A stretch of DNA of 64,000 nucleotides, taken from positions 1-64,000 of the forward strand of contig JARKIF010000061.1 of assembly GCA_029378245.1 (NCBI GenBank), in the 5' to 3' direction. A program made the translations under genes and the position numbers. Shown in pieces: positions 11,325 through 20,949 of the stretch. The stretch comes from Roridomyces roridus (taxonomy: Eukaryota > Basidiomycota > Agaricomycetes > Agaricales > Mycenaceae). Positions within the stretch are counted from its first letter, which is position 1. Each line of letters begins with the position of its first letter. The notes under the pieces are model-generated. The model had not been told where the DNA came from and searched no databases. It saw nothing but the letters and a program-made list of their open reading frames with translations.

Positions 11325-12470
11325 CTGTTTGGCATGTGCTTCAGCTTCACTCTGATGGGCTCCTTGGTAGTTCAAGTTTGTATGTGACTTGACCTGTTAG
11401 CTCATGAATTCCAAGCTTACATCTTTTTAGACCACTATTATTGCGCATTTCCCAACGATCGCAGATTTATCAAGGTCGTCGTGTACACCGTTCTTCTCCT
11501 CGACATCGCTCAGACTGCCTTGTCATTTTATGCCGCGTACGAGGAATGACCACACATACATTTGGTGTGCCATAATTTTTCTTAGGTGCAAATATTTCGG
11601 ATCTGGATTTGGAAATTTCACGCTTCTGAGCGACGACTCTTTCTTCTGGCTCCCCGCAGCGATCCTGCCCTCTTTCATCGCTACCATCGTCCAGAGTTTC
11701 TATGCGTACCGCCTCTATACGTTTTCGGGCTCCATGCTTGCTGGCGGAGTCATCCTCGTGGTGCGTGGTCATGACTTGCCTCCTCTTCGTCAGCTCTCAT
11801 CCCCAATACTTAGTTGGCGTTCATCCAATTGGGTTCAGGCATCGCACAAGGTATCGTCGCCAAGTCGATTCCGTTGACGGACATGCTGAGGAGGCCGCTG
11901 ACTATGATCGTATGTGTGTTCTTTTTTTCCCCTTTTTCGAATCTTTTAGCAAGCTTGAACCGATAGGCCGCTAGGATTCGGCTCCCAACCTCCGCGCGTG
12001 CGATATCACCATCGCATGCAAAACACATGATCTCCAGATTAATTCGATACACCATTGAGACCGGGGCCTTGACCGCGACTGTTGCCCTCTTCCAACTCGT
12101 GATCCGATCGTGTTTCTCCAATGACAATTTCTTCGAAATAGGCGCCTGGACTCTCGGAAAGCTATAGTCGAATGCCATGTTGGTCAATCGTCCGTCCGCC
12201 GTGTCTCTGCCGGGTACCTCCAGACTAATTGTGGGCATACAGGCGCTGCTAAACTCGTGCGCTGTGACCATCGGCGGACGAGACGATCATCCTGATCCTC
12301 CTCCGACTTTACAGGACATCGCCGCCATGTCTGCGGTCCCCACCCTGACCACAAGCGGCGTCACAGGGAGCGGGGTGGAACAGTCGTTATCCGCGTCTGC
12401 TGCAGATATTGTTCGGCGCACCTCGGTGGTCCCAGAGGACAAGGACTCTCGGGCACTGAATGTCGTGTGA
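11325..12470 (+). pseudogene. DUF6534-type 7TM membrane protein, nonsense-mutated
   Basis: Spliced exons give the Agaricomycete DUF6534-family pattern: CFSFTLMGSLVVQVYHYYCAF, PNDRRFIKVVVYTVLLLDIA, QTALSFYAA, FGSGFGNF, then WLPAAILPSFIATIVQSFYA, LGSGIAQGIVAKSIPLTDML, CDITIAC and IRYTIETGALTATVALFQLV. Introns lie at 11380-11430 and about 11538-11585, with one after LTMI. After FEIGAWTLGKL the frame hits TAG at 12165-12167, then continues open through SNAMLVNRPS to 12470. The family normally has KLYSN here, and the relic at 12,840 has TAC (LYSN), so TAG is a nonsense change. No convincing first exon was found. The function of the family is unknown; many copies are seven-helix proteins. Confidence 0.65.
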
Positions 12471-12654
12471 GATTCACATCTCACGCTATTTCTCCCTTTT
12501 TATTTATTTCTTTGAACCTGTAAATCTGTGACGATTCTGCGAGGTACGTCATCCATTTCTACCGTACTTTTGCGTTGATATTGACTCGCACCCGTTCCTA
12601 GTCTGAATTCATTTCTTGCCACGAAGACGCGTGAGCATCCCACGGACCGCTTCT

Positions 12655-12870
12655 GTCAGATTGCTGTTCCACGAATAGGCCTCTGGTATCTCGCTTGCAA
12701 CTGCCACACTGTGCGATATCACCATCGCATCCTTCATGGTATACATACCATGCAAGTGTTCAGTTGCCCTAGATATATCATTCAACCTGTTGGAAATAGG
12801 CGCCTGGACTGGCAGGAAGCTATACTCGAATGCAAGATTGCTATTCCTCGAGTGCCCATATAAAGAAAGA
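12655..12870 (+). pseudogene. Relic of a second DUF6534-type gene
   Basis: Short readable pieces repeat the end of the upstream pseudogene: ATATLCDITIAS (about 12,695-12,735), then after a gap LEIGAWTGRKLYSNAR (about 12,790-12,840). The middle (the TIETGALTA region) is deleted. It is a decayed tandem copy and useful because it preserves TAC where the neighbour has TAG. Confidence 0.6.
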
Positions 12871-12938
12871 CCCGAGTCATCCGGAAAGCATATCGCCGTC
12901 TTGTGGTGATGATGATGAAAAATGCACGCCCTGGTGGG

Positions 12939-12960
12939 TCCAATGGCTGTGGGTATAAAT
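12939..12960 (+). promoter_or_regulatory. CCAAT plus TATA core promoter of BCS1-like paralogue 2
   Basis: CCAAT at 12940-12944 is followed by GGTATAAATAA at about 12952-12962, some 57-65 bp before the ATG at 13018. Spacing and order fit a fungal core promoter with a short 5' UTR. No experimental support. Confidence 0.5.
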
Positions 12961-13017
12961 AATCAGTCGAGCCGCACAGCATACACCCACCATCTCTCCT
13001 CCCCCGCTCAAGTCTCA

Positions 13018-15930
13018 ATGAACATATTTGACATTCTCCTGCGCCTCATCAAGCATCTTGCCTCGCGTTCCCTTCACACGGGGACGCATTTTCTGGGATT
13101 CGGACTCTCCGGCTTGCGCGCAGTCGGGTCGAACCCCACTGTCAAGGATCTATTCCGTCTCATAACTCTCGGCACCATCGTTGAAGTCGGGCGCATGGTT
13201 GGGGAGAAGGGTCTGGAGTTTTGGCAGGAATGTACGTCAAGTACCCTAGCCTCGTTCTCGATGCTCACCGACGGCTTCGGTTGACAGTTTTTGTGGTACG
13301 AGTACCTCCCTCCCCATGCACCTCACCAACGCAAACACTCCAGGTCAAAGCTGAATTTCAGATGGACGACTTTGCATACGACTGGGTTACGGCCTACCTC
13401 GAAAACCAGAACCTGTGGAACGAGAGTAAGACGTTCAACGTCCTCGCTAGGAACTCAGCTGTCTACAAGCCATGCGGTCGCCTCCTTCCGATGCCCAACT
13501 CCGGCAAAATGACCAATCACCCTGCGCCTTCGTACGAAGCTGCTCCTACTCAAAGTCCTTCGTTGTTGCGGTGGAGGGGATACTGGATGACCATCGTATG
13601 TGTTCTGATTCTCGCTGCAAGAACAATGTATGCTTATCCTCGTCTTCAAAGAGAAAGCGTTCTCCTCGCTACTCCGATGCTGAGAACGCGCGCAAAGGGA
13701 CCCTCATGATAACGTCGGGACCTTCAACTCGTAGTTCTCAGCAGCAGCACTAACGAGAAACTGTCCCAGGTTGTGGAGTCGCAATACACGCATTCTAGAC
13801 GACTTCGTATCCACCGCTCGGGAGTTTTATTATGCCAATTCACAGCTCGTACCCCGGAAACAGTTTGACGTGCGCTCTGAGCCGGTGAGTCTTGGACCTC
13901 GATTCCGGCTCAAGGCAATTCATACTGATTCCACAAGTCCGAGTCACTTCTGAACGCTACTTTTTTCCACGGTGACACCGCATATCACTGGGTCCTCGAA
14001 TACCTGGTGCGCTCCGAGTCCTTTCCTTTTGTGTACACACCACGGTACTCAGTACCTTCAGATAAGCATAGATGCCTTTAACAGCACGATGAACCTCGCC
14101 GTGACGAGCTGGCAGTCTGACCTCGGTTGGCCGCCAGCGCGGGCGGGTGATGATGATTCGGAGCGATAGGTCCCGGCTGCTGGCTCTATAGTTCGATTCT
14201 TCTTCACGTCGCCGAAGACGGGGAGGGGGACTTGGTTCCAAGGTTGGGAAGTTCGCTTTTCATGTGCACTCGATTCATGTCGTCTTATGTAGTGATCCTT
14301 CGCCTGGACCCTCAGCCGAGTCTTCTCATCACGTTCGTCGCCACCTCTTATAAACCACCTTTCATGAAATTGATTGTTTGTTCAATTGTATAGCTTACAT
14401 TCCTCCGACCGAAAGGTCCTATCCGATTTTGTGGCCCACGTCAAGGAACGTTATTCCGGAAGGGACAAAGTCTCTGTTCACCTGGCCAACGGGGTGCGTA
14501 ACAGCCTAAAGCAGCTGACACCCACTGATAATCGTTTGAATTGAACCGTAGAACGGCGTTTGGGGACGCACCATCAGCAAGTCTCGGCGAGCACTCTCCA
14601 CGCTCCTCCTGCCGGGATCAACCAAAGAAACGATACTGAACGACGCCAAGGACTTTTTGGCAGGCAAGGAATGGTATAGCAGGGCGGGGATCCCGCATCG
14701 GAGAGGATACCTCCTTTGTACGTCTGCCTTCTGGAGTCTGATCTTCTGTTGATACTTGAAAGATGGAGCACCGGGGACTGGGAAGAGCTCGACGGTTCAT
14801 GCGATTGTATGATTTGTGTTTGAAGTGATGCTCTATTTTACTGATATGTTTGTTCAGGCGGGAGAGCTCGAGCTGGAGGTACGAACTCCATATCTCTGTG
14901 CAATTGAACCTACATCTGACTGTCTCAGATATATGTAATCCCACTGGCCAACGCCGGGATGAACGATTACACCCTCGGCGAACTGATCAGCCACACACCT
15001 TCCCGGTGTATCTTGCTTCTCGAGTCCGTCGTCTGACTTCATCATCATATTTGCGCGTTTTCTTAGTAACGCCCTTGGTATCGCAGGGATATAGATTGCG
15101 CTTTCCCGTCGAGAGTCGACCATCAACACGCTCAAAACCACCATTCGGAGCCTAGATCAGCTGTAACACTCAGCGGTCTACTCAATGTTTTGGATTCAAT
15201 CTCAAGCGGGGAGGGACGGATTACTTTTGCTACGGTGCGCTGTATATACTAAGTCCTCCGGGACACTTTCTGAGAAAACCTTCTCCAGACGAACCACATA
15301 GATCATTTGGACCCAGCGTTGATTAGACCCGGGCGAATGGATGTGAAGGTGAGAATCAAATTGCACGCGGTTCCTCGAATGAAGGCTCGGTTTCAGATCG
15401 AATTCCGTCTTGCCAGCACAGTACAGATCGAGGGCGTATTCAAGGTCTTCTTCCGTCCCCTGGATGCCGAAAATCCGAAATCTATCGACGAGAGTGGCAC
15501 AAAAACATCGTCGCTTCCAGACACGGAGGAAGAGGTCGCTCGTTATGCGGCCGACTTCGCCGCCTCCGTGCCTACCGATACGTATTCGATCGCACAGATC
15601 CAGGGGTATCTGTTCACCAAGAAAGGTGATCCCAAAGCAGCTGTCGAGGGCGTTGTGGAGTGGGTTGTAGCTCAGACTCAGGACACGCTGAGTAAGTCCA
15701 GCGTGTCGGGGTCGGAGTTTGACTCGGAGGAAGATGATGATGACCATCCGAGTCCACCGCCGGGATACGCCAGGCCCCTTCAAGTTGAACCGGAATGCGG
15801 GCAGGCAGATACACAGCTGGTTCAAGCGGCGAGTGATGGAGGCGCGGATTTGGGACGGGGAAAACAAGGAGAGTTCGAGAGTGTCGATGGTGTAGATGAC
15901 TCGGCGGTTTCTGAGACTGCGGACACATAG
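13018..15930 (+). CDS. BCS1-like AAA ATPase, paralogue 2
   Basis: Starts at ATG 13018 (MNIFDILLRLIKHLASR). Exons encode the same layout as paralogue 1: LRAVGSNPTVKDLFRLI and VGRMVGEKGLEFWQE, FFVVKAEFQM, FAYDWVTAYLENQNLWNES. Next come LMITLWSRNTRILDDFVSTA, Walker A DGAPGTGKSSTVHAI (about 14,765-14,810), IYVIPLANAGMNDYTLGELI, and LLLEDIDCAFPSR with its Walker B split by an intron. GLLNVLDS, TNHIDHLDPALIRPGRMD, QIEGVFKVFF and SIAQIQGYLFTKKGD follow, with an acidic tail to 15930. It has one extra intron relative to paralogue 1 (after CTCATGATAAC). Every junction I traced keeps frame, so it looks functional. The opposite orientation and about 8 kb spacing imply duplication with inversion. Role as for paralogue 1. 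Confidence 0.85.
13288..13295 (+). other. 8-nt micro-exon of BCS1-like paralogue 2
   Basis: TTTTTGTG lies between acceptor TTGACAG (ends 13287) and donor GTACGA (13296). Joining GGAA-T, TTTTTGTG and GTCAAAGCT gives E-F-F-V-V-K-A-E-F in frame. Flanking introns are 13232-13287 and 13296-13343. It matches the micro-exon of paralogue 1. Confidence 0.75.
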
Positions 15931-16217
15931 GTGACGACGATACGGCGGAACGAAATTAATCCCTGTGTCAATTTGTACCGGTCTTAGCGGACCCAGTGGA
16001 TTTCCATTCTGCTTTATTTCGAGGTTGAACTTGAGTGGAACATAAGTCACGTTACTGATATCAGGTGATCAATTGATCCGAATCATTTTGCCGGCAAGTC
16101 TGCCTCCCGGTGGACCTCTAACCGGTGAGATGATGGGCTAGTGACTGCACTGAGTATGTGAATATTTATTGTATGCTCGAACCTCTCGTGCACCGATGGC
16201 CGAGGAACACAATGTTA
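15931..16217. other. Intergenic, convergent 3' ends
   Basis: Lies between the stop of BCS1-like paralogue 2 (plus) and the end of F-box copy B (minus). I see no gene, repeat or structured element. A long minus-strand open frame across 15,202-16,050 mostly overlaps the BCS1 coding exons and is a shadow. Confidence 0.5.
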
Positions 16218-18583
16218 TTAGTCTAAGTAATTCCCCTCCTTCTCAGCCACATACTGCCTGCGAGGCCGCCAACGACCACCTTTTTCGTGCACAAGATGAA
16301 TGTTTCGAGCGATGAAATGGTTTGCCCACTGGACCATTAACGAGGAAGGGGGTTTGTGACTGCAAATTCGTGAGAACCAGGACGACGGAAAACGGCATGA
16401 GTACGTACACCGAGGTCCAGTCGAAAGCATCGTGTTGAATTTCTCTAAGAGCGGGAAGTAACGTGGGATCGATACTGGCGAGAAAATCCACAAGTCGCGA
16501 TTCTGTGTCTTCCCTATCCAGCAGTCAGTGGCCGTCAACCAAATGCGCCGAAACTAATTACACGAATCCGCGTGTCCACAGTACAATGCGCTCGATCGAT
16601 CGATGTGGGTGACGCCACTTGGATGTACCCAACGAGATCTAGGATTCACCTTAGCAAACGCAAGACACAAGCAGAGGGAAGAATCCACTTTGGATCCCGA
16701 ACGACATCTAATGGTCAGAACTTTGATCGACGGGCACAGAGTGAAGACGTCTGCATCGGAAGTCATATGAGCGGGTGCAAGAGTCAGCTCCTCCAATTTC
16801 CCGCCGTGTGTCGGGAGAAAAAGACCGTTGGGTATCATCGTAGCGTTTGGGTTGAATTTGAGGCTGCGCAAAGCCGGGAGCCTGTTGAGACTTGTTAAAA
16901 GTAGAAAGAGTCTGACATCAGAGTGCACGTACTGCATTTGCGACATGATGGTGTGAAACGACGGGTGGGCAGCACCAATGGACAGATCCTTCAGTTGGCT
17001 TAACATGTTGGTCACATCCGTGATGCCAGCCGTATCGAAGGCGACTTCACAGTCCCAGGTGAAGGACCGCATACGCGGAAATTGAGCCAAAATGGAGGGA
17101 TCGATTGTTTCCGCCATGGAACCAACGATGGGCGCTTGGAAGGTCTGGAGACTGCCGCCACAATGCATGGCTAGTTCCGTGATGACTTTCCAAGACCAGC
17201 GGTACAAAGGATGACCGTCCAACTTGAACTCCAACAAGCCAGGAAGCCGTGTCACGATATCTTCAAAGGGAACGCTATCGGCGTAGTCTCCGTAGATCAA
17301 CAGGCTGAGGCGACGGACATGCACTCCCAGAGATGGTTGATCCGCGAGCCGTTGCGATAAATTACCCAAAGCCAGGACCGAATCAAGATATGGATTCCGT
17401 TAGAGATGGGGAATGCCGAGGCGCTATTGAACATAAACAAGAGATAGTGAAAAGAATAGTCGGGGCTGACCGCGAATAGCTTGCAGACGAGTAGATAGGA
17501 ACTCGGAGCGGGTGGCAGCTCGAATTCCATTTCGTCGTCTTCGTCCCACTCTCCGTCTTCAGGATGAATAATCTGGAACAGGTGGGAAAGAATACGATCC
17601 CAGATAGTGTCCTCGAGTTGTGGATTGGCTGTGAGCTGGGCGGGATAGACGAATGGGGAGATACCAAAGCGACTGTCAACACTCGGTCGGCGAGCAGGCA
17701 AAGATTGAAAAAAAAGACTGGGTTACCGAAGATCAAACAGCTCTGAAAGTCTAGGGTTGCCCTGCACAACTTGCGCAAAGCCGATACCCAACGATTTACG
17801 AGGCAGCACTTTGGGTCGGATTTCTTGCAGATACGGATTTGACGCGATGTCCGAAATATATTGGGGTATGATGCCATCGGCGAACAAGTGCTTCTCGTAG
17901 CCGGAGAGGACGAGGCTGCGAAGATTCTTTGCACTTTTCAACGGCTTGGCAACTACGTCGTTGTGGTCGGAGATGCCCTCCGGCGAATCGTGGGGCATCT
18001 CGACCACCGCCTGGTGGAAAGTCAGGACACCGAGTGAAGGGGACAGCTCAGAACGCACCAGATTATTCCATTTCGGAATGCATGTAACGACCGCCTCTAT
18101 GAGGTCCAGCGTCGATCGCCGGATGGTGAATTGCGCTGGGTAGTACACGAGGACAAGACGAGCGGGGCTGATCAACTTCAATCCGTGGCATAGGCCCTTG
18201 CTACTGTCTTTCTCATCGAGGTCCAGGGAGACACAAATATCGGCCAGGTTTTTGGCTGCCCGAAGAACCGTGTACATGGAGACGCCGTATCCGCCCTCGA
18301 TGCGGAGCTGCTTGATGAGGAGCCCTAGCTGGGGATTGCTGCGGAGGGCGAGTTCCAGAGCTTGGGCTTGACCTCTGCTCCGAAGGATGACGGTCTTGTA
18401 CAGTAGTGGTGTCGCGATGCGGAGCCACCTCTTGCATACGAGTAGGATTGAGGAACCGGGCTCGTCGACAGCCTCCGGAGGGACAGAAGCGGAGCGATGA
18501 GAGGAGAATGTCTCGTCGGGGACAGACAGCGCAGAGGAGAAGATTTCGTGAAGAATCTCGTCAGGTACGCGTCTCGGAGTCAT
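16218..18583 (-). CDS. F-box-like/LRR family copy B
   Basis: Multi-exon gene from ATG 18583 (MTPRRVPDEILHEIFSSAL). The F-box-like segment runs VPDEILHEIF...SSILLVCKRWLRIATPLLYK. Leucine-rich text follows: QAQALELALRSNPQLGLLIK, then AVVEMPHDSPEG after a phase-0 intron, AKNLRSLVLSGYEKHLF, and QLEDTIWDRILSHLF. Later come LGVHVRRLSLLIYG, LAQFPRMRSFTWD, GGKLEELTLAPAHM, and the last exon with FDWTS and WANHFIARNIHLVHEKGGRW. It keeps frame at every position where copies A and C are broken, so it is probably functional. The protein probably pairs with Skp1 via the F-box (family knowledge); the target is unknown. It shares a short divergent promoter with the plus-strand gene at 18691. Confidence 0.75.
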
Positions 18584-18690
18584 GGTAGGAGGTGGAGCTT
18601 TAGTCACGGTGATGCCATCAGACGCTTCTTGTGCCCTTTTGTCCTTTGGGCTTTGTCGACGTCTTCTCATCGCCAGGCCTCGCAGCATCC
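18584..18690. promoter_or_regulatory. 107-bp divergent promoter
   Basis: Only 107 bp separate the ATG of F-box copy B (minus, 18583) from the ATG of the next F-box-like gene (plus, 18691). Both must take their core promoter from this interval or from each other's coding start. No clear TATA was found. Confidence 0.5.
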
Positions 18691-20012
18691 ATGACCTCCG
18701 AGGCCGATACAGTCGTCTCCACAACCCTGAATTTCTTGAACGATTCCTCCCCTGTGAGGCGCGTCCCGCCCGAGGTGCTCTGCGAAATATTCGCGAGGGT
18801 ACGACCGGTGCCTCGCCGGATAAGCTTCTATGAAGTCGAACAACCCCCGTGGATACTTGGCCATATCTGCAGGCTGTGGAGGGATACAGCTCTCGCATGT
18901 CCCAGGTTCTGGGATACCGTCACGATTCTTCATGATCCCGAGGTCGAGTTTTTCACAGACTATATGTACCGCTTCACATTCACTTCAATTGGGAGGAAGG
19001 AGGAGCGAAAGAAGCGTTGGGAGAGAACTCGGTGTGGGATTTACTCCTCCCCCTCTCGGATCGCTGGGGTTCACTCCATGTCAAATGCCCTGGGCAGGGG
19101 AAGGCGCGTGCCCTTCTTGAGCTCTTCCAAGCCACGAAAGGCCGTCTCTCGCATCTCGTTCAGCTCGAATTCATTGTGTATAGTGAGCTACCAGTATCCG
19201 ACCAGGGTTGGGACGTCTTTTCCACCGCACCGCGACTGTCCGAGGTCTTCCTCACCGGCAGCTTCGCTGGAAGTCATTCTCCGTGCTTCTCCATTCCCTG
19301 GACGCAGATTAAACGATACCGCGGAGAATTCCCTGCCATGGAGCAACTTGACATCTTGCGGAGGGCGCCAGGATTGATTGACTGTGCCATTAGATGCGAA
19401 GACGAGGACACGATCGATGACGACCAATGCGTGGTTACCCTCCCTCTACTTCGCTACCTCTGCACGAAAACCCCACTTATGTCTCGCATCATTGCACCGG
19501 CCCTCCAAGTTCTCCTGGTGGAAGAAAGGGGGGCCACGGACACGGGCTCATCCGCCTCCGTGCTTTGCTTCATCACCCAATCTCGTTGCCAATTAACGAC
19601 CCTGGTTCTCCTGAATCCGAAGTTCCTCGACGGTCTCGTCCCGCTCGTCCAGGCGTGTCCGGAGCTCGAAACTTTCATCCTGGACGGCAGGCCTGCGATA
19701 GACTTTCCGTACGATGCATCCTCCTTTTTCATAGACATGCAATCGTCATCCATTTGCCCCAACCTCAGCTCGTTCACATTCGGCTGGGGCCCGATGGAGC
19801 CTTGGAACCATGAGGATGTGGATCCTTGGCTGCCGCTGTTCCATATGATCAAGTCTCGCAGCGGCTGCCTCCGTTCCGTCACTCTCTTCTCATATGACTA
19901 CAAATCTAAGCCGGACCTTGAAGGGTTGAAAGACAAAATCGCGGTGCTGACAGCTGGGGGATTAGGGTCGAGTATTACGATTCCTAACTTGATTAGGAAT
20001 CGTTCTTTATGA
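18691..20012 (+). CDS. F-box-like protein of another subfamily, with a frame break
   Basis: Starts at ATG 18691 (MTSEADTVVS). The common Agaricomycete F-box pattern is clear: VRRVPPEVLCEIFARV, then VEQPPWILGHICRLWRDTAL and CPRFWDTVTI. Frame 1 reads on as VEFFTDYMYR, but the family-like continuation PLHIHFNWEE and NSVWDLLLPLSDRWGSLHV is in the frame two bases over (19,011 onward). It then stays open to 20012 with leucine-rich text ending IPNLIRNRSL. I tested nearby GT and AG pairs; none of normal length joins the two frames without losing conserved residues. A small deletion near 18,970, or a sequence error, is the simplest reading. The gene may be inactive. Confidence 0.6.
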
Positions 20013-20949
20013 ACCCCCCCGTTCCATCAAACCATCCTCGATGCCCATTTGGCATGCGGATCATGATCCGGGCTGCCGCTCATCTCTTAGATCCCCGTAT
20101 GTACTACGTTCGTGTACTTAGCTCGGCCGGTAGGTAAGTATTCTTTCACAGGTCTGAATACCGAGTAGAAGGTTTTTGAATATATGCATAGAATTCAGCG
20201 CCAGATACATCCTTGCAGAGTGTGAACGGACAGCACCCGGTCATTCCGAAGTCCGCTTCCAAGTTTGACATTTGACATTGACATGTGGATGCCGTCCGGC
20301 GACAGCCTCGAGAGGTCCACCTACCGTCTGTCTTCCTATTCTCGGGACTCTGTATGTTGCACAAAACCCGCTACTAGTCCACTGCACATAGCAATAACAC
20401 GCAAATAACACGCAGAAAAGGCAGGGGGAGGTAGACGATGGATGGCAATCAGCCGGTAAGCAGATGGTTGCCTCGGTAGCGATTCCGATTCGTATCAGCA
20501 TCTCTTGCTTTCTCCGCCCATGGTCGTGCTCTGTCTGCTCTGTCTACCTCTCCTGAATCTCTCCGTTATTGGCTTGTGGGGGCTTTTCTGGGATTCTAGT
20601 GGTCACACCCACCTTTCCTTTGCTTTCTCTGCTCGTTGGACCTACTCTGCTTTGGTGGATACCGGCATCTCGGGCTCAGTCTTTGAGAATACTCCGCGTC
20701 TCCTCTCGCCACCGTCGGGGGCCTGCATCAGAGTCTCCTCCCTCTTGCCTACGTGCCTTTTATACTCCGGTATGCTGTATCATGCTCGTCGCTGTGTGTC
20801 CCCAAACTTCTTTTGCAGCACGCGGCGGCGGCGCGTGTGCTGGTTCCCCCGATCTTGGGGCATCTGCCTACATGACAAGTATGTGTGCCGATCTCTGACG
20901 TCTTGAATTCCTGTTGACCAATTATGATTCAGACGAGGCCGGCGAGCAG
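20013..20949. other. Region upstream of Helitron 1, no supported gene
   Basis: Contains open stretches such as one from ATG 20519 (MVVLCLLCLPLLNLSVIGLW), which begins like a signal peptide, but no family, splice pattern or conserved motif supports them. The 5' end of Helitron 1 probably lies here. I could not fix it, because a Helitron 5' end is only TC plus family-specific sequence. Confidence 0.4.

Noticed and set aside
15202..16050. 282-codon minus-strand open frame
   Set aside because: It overlaps the C-terminal exon of BCS1-like paralogue 2 on the other strand, begins without a supported ATG context and has no family-like motif; a shadow.
20505..20906. Possible small secreted protein upstream of Helitron 1
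   Set aside because: The frame opens at a TTG; the ATG at 20519 gives a hydrophobic start but the rest has no conserved pattern, and the region may belong to the Helitron 5' end.
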